Assembly (NCBI GenBank): GCA_913053235.1
Contig: CAJXFT010000006.1
Coordinates: 1-45,523 of the forward strand
Direction of reading: 5' to 3'
From: an uncultured Alphaproteobacteria bacterium
GTDB lineage: Bacteria > Pseudomonadota > Alphaproteobacteria > UBA828
Length of the DNA stretch: 45,523 nucleotides
Shown here in pieces: positions 17,531 to 26,648 of this stretch (position 1 is the stretch's first letter; every line of letters begins with the position of its first letter). The notes beneath the pieces were generated by a model. The model was not told the DNA's origin. It did not search any database and worked only from the letters and a program-made list of their open reading frames with translations. Position numbers and translations under genes: made by a program.

Positions 17531-18916
17531 ATGCAGATGACGGAGGCGGCAGCGGAATTGGCGGTGGCAATCGCCGCCTATCAGCAGGGCGAACGCGGCG
17601 AGGCGCTCAGGATCAGCCGCACCATCCTGGCGCGCGAGCCGGACAATGCCGGCGCCCATTATGTGCTGGGTATCGCCAATGCCGATGCCGGCGAATTGGC
17701 CGAGGCGCTCAGCGCACTCGAGCGCGCGGTCTCGCTGATGCCGGAGAAGGCCAATTTTCACGTCACCCTGGGCAATCTCTATTTAAGCCTGGAACGCGAC
17801 GCGGCGGCGGCGCGCGCCTTCCGCAAGGCGCTCGCCATCGCGCCCAATTCGGCGCCGGCACATTCCAATCTGGCGACCACGCTCAAACGCCAGGGGCGGC
17901 TCGAGGAAGCGGGGGCGGAGTTCCGCGCCGCGCTCGACCTGTTGCGCGACGCGAACTGGCGCCGCCCCGGCGCCGCCGGCGCCATTACCGATCCCTCCCA
18001 GCACGAGACTTTCCAATTCGTTTCGCGGGCCAAGCTCGCGCATGACATCGAGCAATATGAATATCTGCTGGCGCGGGGCGCCCTGCCGCCGGCCTTCGAG
18101 AGCGAAGTCGCCGCGCACCGTGAAGTGCTCTCAGAGCTGGAGGGCGCCGAGGATGGCGCCGACGCCGCGCAGCGCCACGCGCTTTCGGCGCGGCAACAGG
18201 CACGCCTTGCCGGCAGCTTCAACCGCCTCAATCATTTGCCGCCTGAAGCGGATTGGCGTGAGGCGGCGCTCAATCCGGCGCTCGATCTGCGGGATATTCA
18301 GGACCAATACCTAGCCGCTGAATCGCCGGCGCTGATCATCGACGATTTGCTCAGCCCGGCGGCGCTGGCGGAGATCCGCCGCTTCTGCCTCGAAGCCACC
18401 ATCTGGTTCGACTGCAAGGAGAATGGCGGCTATCTCGGCGCCTATCTGAACGACGGATTTTTCAGCCCGCTTTTATTCGCGCTCGTGCGCGAGCTCCAGC
18501 AGCGCCTGCCGGATATCTTCGGCCGCCACAAGCTGGCCCAGATGTGGGCCTTCAAATATAGCGCCCACAGCTCCGGCACCCGCCTCCATGCCGACAAGGC
18601 GGCGGTCAATATCAATTTCTGGATCACCCCCGACGCGGCGCTCGAAGATGAAGCGGGCGGCGGCGGCTTGCGCTTCTTCGATGTTGCCGCGCCGCCCGAA
18701 TGGCGCTTCGAAAATTACAATCACCAGGAAACGGCGCTGCGCGCCGAGATCAAGCGGCACGGCGCCAGTGCGCGCGACGTCACCTACAAATGCAATCGCG
18801 CCACCATTTTCGATTCCAGCCTGATCCACGAAACCATCCCGCTGCGCTTCCACGAGGGCTACGAGAACCGCCGCATCAACGTCACCATGCTGTTCGGCGA
18901 GCGCCGCGAAGTTTAG
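17531..18916 (+). CDS. TPR protein with C-terminal 2OG-Fe(II) dioxygenase-like domain
   Basis: A 461-residue protein. Residues about 5-130 hold three to four tetratricopeptide repeats (AHYVLGIANADAGELAEALSALERAV; ANFHVTLGNLYLSLERDAAAARAF; APAHSNLATTLKRQGRLEEAGAEF). The C-terminal half has the double-stranded beta-helix iron site: HAD (His353, Asp355), the distal His433 in SSLIHETIPL and Arg447/Arg448 as the likely 2-oxoglutarate anchor. It resembles prolyl-hydroxylase-like oxygenases, so hydroxylation of a protein or small molecule recruited by the TPRs is likely; the substrate is unknown. The ATG at 17531 has GGGAG four bases upstream (a second ATG is at 17537). An upstream extension would overlap the divergent phosphodiesterase gene and is rejected. 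Confidence 0.82.
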   Translation: MQMTEAAAELAVAIAAYQQGERGEALRISRTILAREPDNAGAHYVLGIANADAGELAEALSALERAVSLMPEKANFHVTLGNLYLSLERDAAAARAFRKALAIAPNSAPAHSNLATTLKRQGRLEEAGAEFRAALDLLRDANWRRPGAAGAITDPSQHETFQFVSRAKLAHDIEQYEYLLARGALPPAFESEVAAHREVLSELEGAEDGADAAQRHALSARQQARLAGSFNRLNHLPPEADWREAALNPALDLRDIQDQYLAAESPALIIDDLLSPAALAEIRRFCLEATIWFDCKENGGYLGAYLNDGFFSPLLFALVRELQQRLPDIFGRHKLAQMWAFKYSAHSSGTRLHADKAAVNINFWITPDAALEDEAGGGGLRFFDVAAPPEWRFENYNHQETALRAEIKRHGASARDVTYKCNRATIFDSSLIHETIPLRFHEGYENRRINVTMLFGERREV

Positions 18917-18919
18917 AAC

Positions 18920-20215
18920 TCAGTAAATCTTGCGGTAGGCGGCGATTCGTTCCGCCATGGTCATGTCGGCGATGAATTCGAGCTCGTGACGCTTGAGCGC
19001 GTGGTAGCTGCTCCACACTTCGTCGCCAAACCAGCCGCGCACGGTGTCGTCCCGGCTGGCGGCGGCGAGCGCCTCTTCGAGCGAGCCGGGCAGCGCCGCC
19101 ATGCCGAGCTGCTGGCGTTCGGCGGCGCTCAAATCCGCCGGGTCGCGGTCGAGCGGCGCCGGGGCGGCGAGGTTTTCGCGCAGGCCCTCAAGGCCGGCGC
19201 GCACCAGAACGGCGAGCAGCAGATGCGGCGATGCCGCCGCGTCGGCGGCGCGGAATTCGATGTTGAACTGCGCCCCGGCATCGAAGCCCGCGCCCTCGCG
19301 CCCGCGGCAGAGACGCAGCGCCGCCTCGCGGTTGTCGGCGCCGAAAGCCGCCGCCGCCCCGGCCCAATGGCCCGGCGCCAGGCGGCAATAGGATACCGGG
19401 CTGGGAGCGCCAAAGGCGGTCAGCGCCGGCAGATGGCGCAGAATGCCGGCGACGAAACTGCCGGCCGCCCGGCTCATGCCGGCGACGCCGTCGGGGTCAT
19501 GCGTGCGCGGCCTCCCGGCGCCATCGCGGAGGCTCATATGGACATGGACGCCGTTGCCGAATCCGACCTCGGCGACGACCGGCGTGAAGGTCGCCCGGTG
19601 GCCGAGGCGGCGCGCCACGTCGCGCACGATCTCGCGCATGATCAACGCCCGGTCGGCGCCGGCGAGGCCAAGCGCGGGCCGGCAATTCACCTCATACTGC
19701 GCCGGCCCGCCCTCGGGCTCGAATGTTTCGGGCTGCTGGCCGGCCGCGCGCAAGGCGGCGATCACCTGCGAGCCAAAATCAGCCGCCAACTGGTGGGCGA
19801 TCAGCGAATAGTTGGCGCCCGGCACCTCGGTCAGGCCGTCGAGATAGAATTCCTGTTCGAACGCCGAGAGCACCGAGAGGCCGAATTCTTCCCTGAGTTC
19901 GTCCAATGCGCGCCTTAAGAATTCCCGCAGGCAAGCCATCCACGGGCTGCCGTCGGGGTTGATGCCGTCGCACAGCATGAGGTTGAAAGGCGCCTGGTCG
20001 GGCCACAGATCGGCGCGCGCGCCGGCGGCCGGGTCGGGCAGCAGCCAGATATCGCCCATCGGCCCCCACGGGTTCGCCGCCAGGGTGGAGAACGGCGTCA
20101 GCGCCTGGGCCACCGGCACCCAGCCGATGCCGGTGGTCTTGCGCGCCTCCAGGTCGGCGACGGGAATGCCCCGGCCTCGGGTCAGGCCGGCGATATCCGG
20201 CCAGCCCAGGAACAT
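18920..20215 (-). CDS. Glutamine synthetase-family ligase
   Basis: A 431-residue member of the GS family, likely a gamma-glutamyl-amide or related ligase and not the housekeeping GlnA. Family features are a short beta-grasp with GDIWLLPDP, AFEQEFYL (metal glutamates), GPAQYEVNCRPALG, FGNGVHVHMSL (the ammonia/metal His) and the C-terminal FNIEFRAADAAASPHLLLAVLVRAG. The N-terminal domain is short and divergent. The start at 20213-20215 (MFLGWPDIAG) is chosen because GGAGAGGAG lies just upstream; an ATG six codons earlier is possible. It is divergent from a class-V aminotransferase across 175 bases, in which I see no definite promoter, so the pair may share regulation. The amine or amino-acid substrate cannot be deduced. 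Confidence 0.82.
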   Translation of the reverse strand: MFLGWPDIAGLTRGRGIPVADLEARKTTGIGWVPVAQALTPFSTLAANPWGPMGDIWLLPDPAAGARADLWPDQAPFNLMLCDGINPDGSPWMACLREFLRRALDELREEFGLSVLSAFEQEFYLDGLTEVPGANYSLIAHQLAADFGSQVIAALRAAGQQPETFEPEGGPAQYEVNCRPALGLAGADRALIMREIVRDVARRLGHRATFTPVVAEVGFGNGVHVHMSLRDGAGRPRTHDPDGVAGMSRAAGSFVAGILRHLPALTAFGAPSPVSYCRLAPGHWAGAAAAFGADNREAALRLCRGREGAGFDAGAQFNIEFRAADAAASPHLLLAVLVRAGLEGLRENLAAPAPLDRDPADLSAAERQQLGMAALPGSLEEALAAASRDDTVRGWFGDEVWSSYHALKRHELEFIADMTMAERIAAYRKIY

Positions 20216-20390
20216 CAGCTCCTCTCCGCGCATGAGCGTTCTTTCGGCGATTATGGGCCTCGAATCGGCAGCGACCTTAATTGATCGGCGCGAGGCTGTC
20301 GACGCGCGGAACCGCGCCAGCCAATGCATGGACTCGCGCCGCTTCCATGCTTACCTTTGTAAATCCACGAGCAGTTGGCTGGAGGAAAAC

Positions 20391-21518
20391 ATGAGCAATC
20401 CGATATCAAGCGTCGATCCCGATGGGCTGCTTGAATATTCGGTGGTCTTCACCGACCGCTCGCTCAACCATATGTCTGAATCCTTCCAGGCGGTGATGCG
20501 GGATATTTCGGCGACACTGAAGAAAATCCATGGCGCCGAAGCCGTCGCCATCATCCCCGGCGGCGGCACCTATGCCATGGAGGCGGTGGCGCGCCAGTAT
20601 GCCGGCGGGCGGAAATGCCTGGTCATTCGCAATGGCTGGTTCAGCTACCGCTGGAGCCAGATATTCGAGGCCGGCAACATTCCGTCGGCGGAAACCGTCC
20701 TCAAGGCCCGCCTCACCTCTGCCGGCAACCGGGCGGCGTTCGCGCCGGTGCCGATCGAGGAAGCCGTTCAGACGATTGCAACGGAAAAACCCGATCTGGT
20801 GTTCGCGCCGCATGTCGAGACAGCGTCCGGCATCATCCTGCCTGAGGATTACATGCGCCGGATCGCCGACGCCGTCCATGCCCATGGCGGATTGTTCGTC
20901 CTCGACTGCATCGCATCGGGGGCGATTTGGGTCGATATGAAAGCGCTCGGCGTCGATGTGCTGATCTCGGCGCCGCAAAAGGGCTGGAGCGCGTCGCCCT
21001 GCGGCGGGCTGGTGATGTTGAGCGCCGCGGCGCGCGAAAGGCTCGATGCGACGGTCAGCTCCAGCTTCGCCTGCGATTTGCGGCAATGGCTTCAGATCAT
21101 GGAGGCTTACGAAAATGGCGGCTTCGCCTATCACGCGACGATGCCGACCGACGCCCTGGTCAAGTTCCGCGACGCCATGTTGGAAACCGAGAAATACGGC
21201 TTCGACAAGGTCCGCGCCGAACAATGGGAGCTCGGCGAGAAAGTGCGCGCCCTGCTGGTCGGCAAAGGTTATGAGAGCGTTGCCGCGGAAGGCTTTCAGG
21301 CGCCGAGCGTGGTGGTCAGCTATACCGGCGACAGCGAGATTCAAAACGGCAGGAAGTTTGCCGAGTTGGGCATGCAGATCGCCGCCGGCGTACCGCTCCA
21401 ATGCGACGAACCGGAGGATTATCGATCCTTCCGGCTCGGCCTGTTCGGTTTGGACAAGCTCAACAATATCGACCGCAGCGTCGACAATCTGGCCAAAATT
21501 CTCGATCGGTTCGAATAG
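20391..21518 (+). CDS. Class-V pyridoxal-phosphate aminotransferase
   Basis: A 375-residue fold-type I PLP enzyme of the serine/alanine-glyoxylate aminotransferase group. Visible are the PLP-phosphate loop IIPGGGTYAMEAV, the cofactor Asp in FVLDCIASGAIWVD, and the Schiff-base Lys197 in SAPQKGWSASPCGG. The C-terminal carboxylate-binding Arg is probably in FRLGLFGLDKL. GGAGG precedes the ATG by five bases. The gene is divergent from the glutamine-synthetase-like gene and convergent with a serine hydrolase. It probably moves an amino group between an amino acid and a 2-oxoacid; the substrate is not predictable. Confidence 0.88.
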   Translation: MSNPISSVDPDGLLEYSVVFTDRSLNHMSESFQAVMRDISATLKKIHGAEAVAIIPGGGTYAMEAVARQYAGGRKCLVIRNGWFSYRWSQIFEAGNIPSAETVLKARLTSAGNRAAFAPVPIEEAVQTIATEKPDLVFAPHVETASGIILPEDYMRRIADAVHAHGGLFVLDCIASGAIWVDMKALGVDVLISAPQKGWSASPCGGLVMLSAAARERLDATVSSSFACDLRQWLQIMEAYENGGFAYHATMPTDALVKFRDAMLETEKYGFDKVRAEQWELGEKVRALLVGKGYESVAAEGFQAPSVVVSYTGDSEIQNGRKFAELGMQIAAGVPLQCDEPEDYRSFRLGLFGLDKLNNIDRSVDNLAKILDRFE

Positions 21519-21534
21519 TTCCGAAGGCCGCGTC

Positions 21535-22902
21535 CTAGCCGCCGTATTTTCGTTTCAGCTCGGCGGCCATTCCTTTCTCGGACAAATATTTGGTGCCGCC
21601 GAACCAGATTTGCCGCACGCGGCCGTCGCCGCCGCGCACCAGGCGGGCTTGCTCGGCGAAATTCGCCAGGCCGGTCGCCCGGCGGATTGTCCCGTTGTCG
21701 CGCTTGTTGACGGCGATCTCGCTGGCATCCGTGAACGGTACCGCTAATGCGGGATCGCCGACCAGCACGTGATCGCGCATCGGGACGAAGTCGAGGGTGC
21801 GCCACAGGCTCCACCAGCGGCCCGCCCAATCGCGCGTCTTGGCGGTGGCTGCGCCGCGCCCGGCGAAGGTCTGGAGGATATGGATGAGCGCATCGGACCA
21901 CGCCCAGGCGGGTCCATCGATGGCGTTGGTGAGGATCGAAACGGCGAGGCCGCGGCCGGGCACAACGATGGTGCGGCTGTGGCAACTCTGGAAGCCGCCG
22001 GCATGGCCGAACCACTCCCAGTCTCCGGCTTTGCCCATCATGATGCCGTGGCCGTAATGGCTTTCGGCACCGGCGTGAACGTCGCGCCACTGGCGGTGAA
22101 TCATTTCGCGGCGGCTGGCGGGCGTGAGGATGCTCGTCTTCGCCGCCGGGTCGAGGCTGGCGAAGAAGCGCGCGAGATCGCTCGCCGTCGACATGAATCC
22201 GGTTGCCGGCGCCAGCGCATTGGTCGGGTTGTCGCCGGGCACGATGAGCCGGCGGCCGAGCGGGAGGGCGCGGCTGTGCCCGCGCGCCACTTTGACGCCG
22301 CGCGCCGCCGGTCCGTCGGGCTCGGTTTCGCGCAGCCTGGCGGCGCCAACGATTTCACGCCTCACCCAATCGCAATAGGGCTCGCCGGTCACCGCCTCGA
22401 TGATCAGGCCGACCAGGCCAAAGCCGTGATTGGAATATTTGAGCCGCGTGCCGGCGTCGATCACCGGTGGCTCGCGGAGCGCCGCGCGCAGCTCCGATTC
22501 GCCTAGGAACGGCCGCCGGTCCTGCCATTGCCCGGCATCCTCGCCGTCGCGGATCAGGCCGGCGCCGTGCGACAGCAATTGGCTGAGCGTCGCCTCGGCC
22601 ACCACCGGGTGCAAGCCGTCGACATAGCGGCCGGCCGCATCGTCGAGGCGAAGCCGGCCGGCTTGGCGCAGTTTAAAGACGGCGGCCGACGTGAAACTCT
22701 TGGAATGCGAGGCGACGCGAAAGCGGTGGCGCGGCGTCAGGCGGCGGCCGGTCGAGATATCGGCAACACCGAACGCCTGCTCCAAGACGATTCGCCCCTT
22801 AAGGGCGACGGCGACGGCACAGCCGGGCTGGTCGGTGAGCCGCATCTGATATTCGAGCCATCGCGGGATGTAATCCAGTGCCGCCTTCAGCCAGTTGTCC
22901 AT
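21535..22902 (-). CDS. Serine beta-lactamase-fold hydrolase (esterase/amidase type)
   Basis: A 455-residue class-C beta-lactamase-like protein with the SHSK motif (nucleophile Ser65, Lys68), YSN (Tyr156, Asn158) and the third motif GHAGGF in place of KTG. Such proteins are esterases, peptidases or amidases more often than beta-lactamases. No signal peptide is seen, so a cytosolic role is likely. The last 90 residues after RTLDFVPM resemble the extra C-terminal domain of some family members. AAAGGAG precedes the ATG. It lies 52 bases downstream of the GMC oxidoreductase on the same strand, so the two are probably co-transcribed. Confidence 0.88.
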   Translation of the reverse strand: MDNWLKAALDYIPRWLEYQMRLTDQPGCAVAVALKGRIVLEQAFGVADISTGRRLTPRHRFRVASHSKSFTSAAVFKLRQAGRLRLDDAAGRYVDGLHPVVAEATLSQLLSHGAGLIRDGEDAGQWQDRRPFLGESELRAALREPPVIDAGTRLKYSNHGFGLVGLIIEAVTGEPYCDWVRREIVGAARLRETEPDGPAARGVKVARGHSRALPLGRRLIVPGDNPTNALAPATGFMSTASDLARFFASLDPAAKTSILTPASRREMIHRQWRDVHAGAESHYGHGIMMGKAGDWEWFGHAGGFQSCHSRTIVVPGRGLAVSILTNAIDGPAWAWSDALIHILQTFAGRGAATAKTRDWAGRWWSLWRTLDFVPMRDHVLVGDPALAVPFTDASEIAVNKRDNGTIRRATGLANFAEQARLVRGGDGRVRQIWFGGTKYLSEKGMAAELKRKYGG

Positions 22903-22954
22903 CGCCTTGTCTCCTTTATGCTTTATGCGCTGTCCGCCGCGCCGGTCATGTTTT

Positions 22955-24562
22955 TCATCCGCGCGGCGGGTGGCCCAATATCATATCCGCCGCCTTTTCG
23001 GCGATCATGACGGTCGGCGTGGCGGTGTTGCCGGCGATGATTTCGGGCATCACCGAGGCGTCGACGACGCGCAGGCCCGCCACCCCATGCACGCGCAGTT
23101 CGGCATCGACCACCGCATCGCCGCCGTTTCCCATCTTGCAGGTGCCGACCGGATGCCAGACGGTGGTGGCGTTGGCGCGCAGCCAGTCATCGATGCCGTC
23201 ATCGCTGTCGACGCCGGCGCCCGGCGATATTTCGCCGCCGCGATAACGCGCGAAGGCGGGCTGGGCCATGATATTGCGCACCAGCCGCACGCCGTCGCGC
23301 ATCACCCGCCGGTCGGCCGCCTCGGCCATGGAATTGGGCTCGATGCGGGGCGGGGCGAAGGGATCGGCGGAGGCGATCGCCACCCGCCCGCGGCTCGCCG
23401 GGCGGGCCAGATAAAAATGCGTGAGGAAGCCGTGCCGCCCCTGCTTGGCGCGCGTCGTATCGAGCGAAAGGCCGGGGATGAAAGTGATCTGAATATCGGG
23501 AATTTCAAGCTCCGGCCGGGTGCGCAGAAAGCCGCCGGCTTCGAGGGCGACCGAGGCGGCGGGACCGTTGGCAAACAGCCAGACGCGGAGCAGGGCAAGG
23601 AGGGCGCGGTCGGCGCGGAACAGGCGGTAGAGGGTCACCGGCTCGAGGCAGTGGTTTTGCACATAGGCGCCGAGATGATCCTGAAGATTTTCGCCGACGC
23701 CGGGAAGCTCGGCGGTGAGCGGAATACCGAGCGCCTTCAGCATCGCGCCATCGCCGATGCCGGAGAGCTGTAAGAGGGCCGGCGAATTTACCGTGCCGCC
23801 GCACAGGATGATCTCGCGCGCCGCATGCGCCGTCTCCTTGCGCCCGCCCCTGCCGCCTTGGGCATATTCGACGCCGACCGCCCGCCCGCCTTCGACGAGC
23901 AGGCGCGTGGCATGGGCGCGCATGGCGGTCTTCAGATTGGCGCGCCGGCGCACCGGCTCGAGATAGGCGGTGGCGCTCGATACCCGGCGCCCCTTCTCGA
24001 TGTTGAAATCCTGCCGCCCCATGCCTTCCTGCCGGGCGCCGTTGAAATCGTCGGTCTCGCCGTGGCCGGCCTGGCGGCAGGCGTCGAGAAAAACGTCATA
24101 GAGGGGGTTGTCCGATTTCGCGCGGGTAACGGTGAAGGGGCCGTCATTGCCGTGATATTCATCGCGCCGTTCGCGGTGCCCCTCGGCGTGCTTGAAATAA
24201 GGCAGAACCTCTTCATAGGACCAGCCTTTGAGGCCGGATTCGGCCCAGCCATCGTAATCGCGCCGGTGGCCGCGCATATACATCATGCCGTTGATGGCCG
24301 AGGTGCCGCCCAGCACCTTGCCGCGCGGCCACGCGATGCGCCGGCCGTCCAGATGCGGCTCGGGCGCGCTTTGATAGTTCCAATTGGTCGATTTCACGAA
24401 ATAGGAAAGCCCCGCCATCATCGGAATCGGCAGCATCGGATGGCGGTACGGCCCGCCCGCCTCGAGCAGCAGAACCGAGACCCCGGCCTCCGCGCTGAGG
24501 CGGTTGGCGAGCACGCAGCCGGCGGTGCCGGCGCCGACGATGACATAGTCGAATTGCTTCAT
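22955..24562 (-). CDS. GMC-family FAD oxidoreductase (choline-dehydrogenase-like)
   Basis: A 535-residue flavoprotein that oxidises an alcohol to an aldehyde or ketone. It has the N-terminal FAD motif VIVGAGTAGCVLANRL with LLLEAGG. The two GMC signatures are present: WPRGKVLGGTSAINGMMYMRG and AREIILCGGTVNSPALLQLSGIG. The C-terminal catalytic pair is His470 in WHPVGTCKMG and Asn512 in GNTATPT. The ATG at 24560-24562 begins directly at the FAD fold, and longer in-frame reading would run into the divergent gene. The substrate could be choline, an alkanol, a polyol or a pyridoxine-like alcohol. It is divergent from the OYE-type gene across 57 bases and probably heads an operon with the serine hydrolase. 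Confidence 0.93.
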   Translation of the reverse strand: MKQFDYVIVGAGTAGCVLANRLSAEAGVSVLLLEAGGPYRHPMLPIPMMAGLSYFVKSTNWNYQSAPEPHLDGRRIAWPRGKVLGGTSAINGMMYMRGHRRDYDGWAESGLKGWSYEEVLPYFKHAEGHRERRDEYHGNDGPFTVTRAKSDNPLYDVFLDACRQAGHGETDDFNGARQEGMGRQDFNIEKGRRVSSATAYLEPVRRRANLKTAMRAHATRLLVEGGRAVGVEYAQGGRGGRKETAHAAREIILCGGTVNSPALLQLSGIGDGAMLKALGIPLTAELPGVGENLQDHLGAYVQNHCLEPVTLYRLFRADRALLALLRVWLFANGPAASVALEAGGFLRTRPELEIPDIQITFIPGLSLDTTRAKQGRHGFLTHFYLARPASRGRVAIASADPFAPPRIEPNSMAEAADRRVMRDGVRLVRNIMAQPAFARYRGGEISPGAGVDSDDGIDDWLRANATTVWHPVGTCKMGNGGDAVVDAELRVHGVAGLRVVDASVMPEIIAGNTATPTVMIAEKAADMILGHPPRG

Positions 24563-24619
24563 CGCGCCGATGCCTTCACTATCGCCGCCAATCTCAACCT
24601 TCGCGCGGCCGATTCCGTC

Positions 24620-26572
24620 ATGGCTTATCCCACGCTTTTCTCGCCGCTCCGCCTCGGCGCCCACGATTTGCGCAACCGCACCGTTCATACCGCGACGGTC
24701 ACCGGCTATGGCGCCAACACCAGGCCCAGCGAACGGCTGATCGAATATCACCGGGCGCGGGCGGCGGGCGGCACGGCGATGATTGTGACCGAGTTGATGC
24801 CGGTGCACCACACATCACTGGCCAATCCGTTCCTGGTGAGCGTTTTCGACGAGGGTAATCTCGATGCGCTCAAGCGCTGGGCGGCGGCGGTCGAAGAGGA
24901 GGATTGCCGCCTCGTCGGGCAGCTCGGCCATGTCGGGCGGCAGCAATTGTGGAGCCCGCTGGCGACGCCGGTGAGCGCCTCGGCGCGGCCCGACCCGCTG
25001 AGCTGGACGGTGCCGCACAAGATGACGCTGGGCGAGATCGAGGAAATGATCGAAAGCTTCGTCGATGCCGCCGAACGGCTGCAGCGCGCCGGCTTCAGCG
25101 GCGTCGAGCTGCACGGCGCGCATGGCTATCTGCTCACCCAGTTCATGTCGCCCTTCTCCAACGACCGCGACGACAAATATGGCGGCGGCCGCGAAGGCCG
25201 CCTGACCTTCGTGCGCGAGATGATCAGCGGCATCCGCCAGCGCTGCGGCGCCGGCCTGCTGATGGGCCTCAAAATGCCCTGCGACGAGGGCGTCGCCGGC
25301 GGCATCGACCCGGCCGAGGCGGAGCAGATCGTCAAGCTCTTTATGGCCGGCGGCGGGCTCGATTATTTCGCCTTCAGCCAGGGCAATTCCAGCCCCAGCC
25401 TGGAAAATCATTTGCCCGACATGCATTTCCAAAAGCGCCCCTATCTGCATCTCCATGCGCGCATGCGCAAACTGTGCGCCGGCGTGCCGACGGTGACGCT
25501 CGGGCGCATCGAATCGCCGGCGGCGGCGGAGCAGGCGCTGGTCGAGGGCTGCGGCGATCTGGTCGGCTTCAGCCGCGCCCTGGTGAGCGACGCCGCCTGG
25601 GCCAACAAGGCGCGTGACGGGCGCGAGGGCGAGATTCGCCCCTGCATCTATTGCAATTATTGCTGGGGCGAAATCCATGCCGGGCGCGGCATGATCTGCG
25701 TGCACAATCCCGAATTGGCGAGCCGCGATGAAATCGGCTGGGCGCCGGGGAGGGCAGCGAAAGCCAAACGCATCGCCGTCATCGGCGCCGGCGTCGCCGG
25801 GCTGGAAGCGGCGTGGATCGCCGCCGCGCGCGGCCATGAGGTGCATCTGTTCGGCGCTTCGCCTCAGCCCGGCGGCGGCGCGCTATGGGAATCCCGCCTG
25901 CCCGGGCGCGCCGACATCGCCGACGCCATCGATTTTCAATGCGCCCGCGCCGCCGATGCCGGCGTGGAGATGCATCTCGGCAGGCGTGCCGGCGCCGGGG
26001 AGATCGCCGCCCTCGAGCCCGACAAAGTGATTCTCGCCAGCGGCGCGGCGCCGGCCTGGCCGGCAAGCCTGGCGCCGGGCGCGGATGCGCACGACCTCAA
26101 AAGCGTCGCTTCGGGCCTGCTCGATTCGCAAGAAAGCCGCGATGGCACCGCCATCCTCTTCGATCAGGACCACGGCGCCGCGGTATATGCCGCCGCCGAA
26201 CTGTTCGCCGCGCGTTTCGAAAGGACGGTCATCATGACCCCGCGCCCGACGATCGGCTCCAAGGTCAATTATATCTCGCTGATCGGCGTGTTTCGCCGCC
26301 TCGCCGCGTTGCGCGTCGAGATCGTCCCGCTCAGCCTGCCAACGGCGCTCGACGGGACGCGCCTCACCTACCAGAACGCCCTCAATGGCGACGAAGGCGA
26401 AATCGGCGATGTGTCGTGCCTGGCCTATGCGACGCCGCGTGGAGCCAGCGCTGAATTGGCGGGTGATTTAGCCGCGCTCGGGCTTGCCGTGCACACGGTC
26501 GGCGATTGCCGGGCGCCGCGCAACATGGCCGCCGCCATCCATGAAGGGCATGAAGCGGGACTTTCGTGCTGA
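24620..26572 (+). CDS. Old-Yellow-Enzyme/4Fe-4S/FAD oxidoreductase (dienoyl-CoA reductase/TMADH type)
   Basis: A 650-residue three-domain enzyme. Residues about 1-335 are an FMN TIM barrel of the Old Yellow Enzyme family (SPLRLGAHDLRNR, GVELHGAHGYLLTQFMSPFSNDR, VGFSRALVSD). Cys342, Cys345, Cys348 and Cys360 (CxxCxxC, 11 residues, Cys) bind a [4Fe-4S] cluster. From about 375 a Rossmann fold begins (KRIAVIGAGVAGLEAAWIAA) and leads to the C-terminal dinucleotide domain. The architecture is that of 2,4-dienoyl-CoA reductase, trimethylamine dehydrogenase and related amine demethylases; which reaction is not decidable here. The ATG at 24620 fits the family start. The ABC ATPase gene follows after 76 bases on the same strand, linking the enzyme to uptake. 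Confidence 0.92.
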   Translation: MAYPTLFSPLRLGAHDLRNRTVHTATVTGYGANTRPSERLIEYHRARAAGGTAMIVTELMPVHHTSLANPFLVSVFDEGNLDALKRWAAAVEEEDCRLVGQLGHVGRQQLWSPLATPVSASARPDPLSWTVPHKMTLGEIEEMIESFVDAAERLQRAGFSGVELHGAHGYLLTQFMSPFSNDRDDKYGGGREGRLTFVREMISGIRQRCGAGLLMGLKMPCDEGVAGGIDPAEAEQIVKLFMAGGGLDYFAFSQGNSSPSLENHLPDMHFQKRPYLHLHARMRKLCAGVPTVTLGRIESPAAAEQALVEGCGDLVGFSRALVSDAAWANKARDGREGEIRPCIYCNYCWGEIHAGRGMICVHNPELASRDEIGWAPGRAAKAKRIAVIGAGVAGLEAAWIAAARGHEVHLFGASPQPGGGALWESRLPGRADIADAIDFQCARAADAGVEMHLGRRAGAGEIAALEPDKVILASGAAPAWPASLAPGADAHDLKSVASGLLDSQESRDGTAILFDQDHGAAVYAAAELFAARFERTVIMTPRPTIGSKVNYISLIGVFRRLAALRVEIVPLSLPTALDGTRLTYQNALNGDEGEIGDVSCLAYATPRGASAELAGDLAALGLAVHTVGDCRAPRNMAAAIHEGHEAGLSC

Positions 26573-26648
26573 TTGGCAATCGCCGGCGAAGTGGATTATT
26601 GATGAGCGCGGCGGCGCCGATCGGGCGCCGCGCGGGGGAGCGCCGATC

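Noticed and set aside
23825-24619. Upstream extension of the OYE-type frame
   Set aside because: It would overlap the GMC oxidoreductase gene; the OYE domain begins exactly at 24620.
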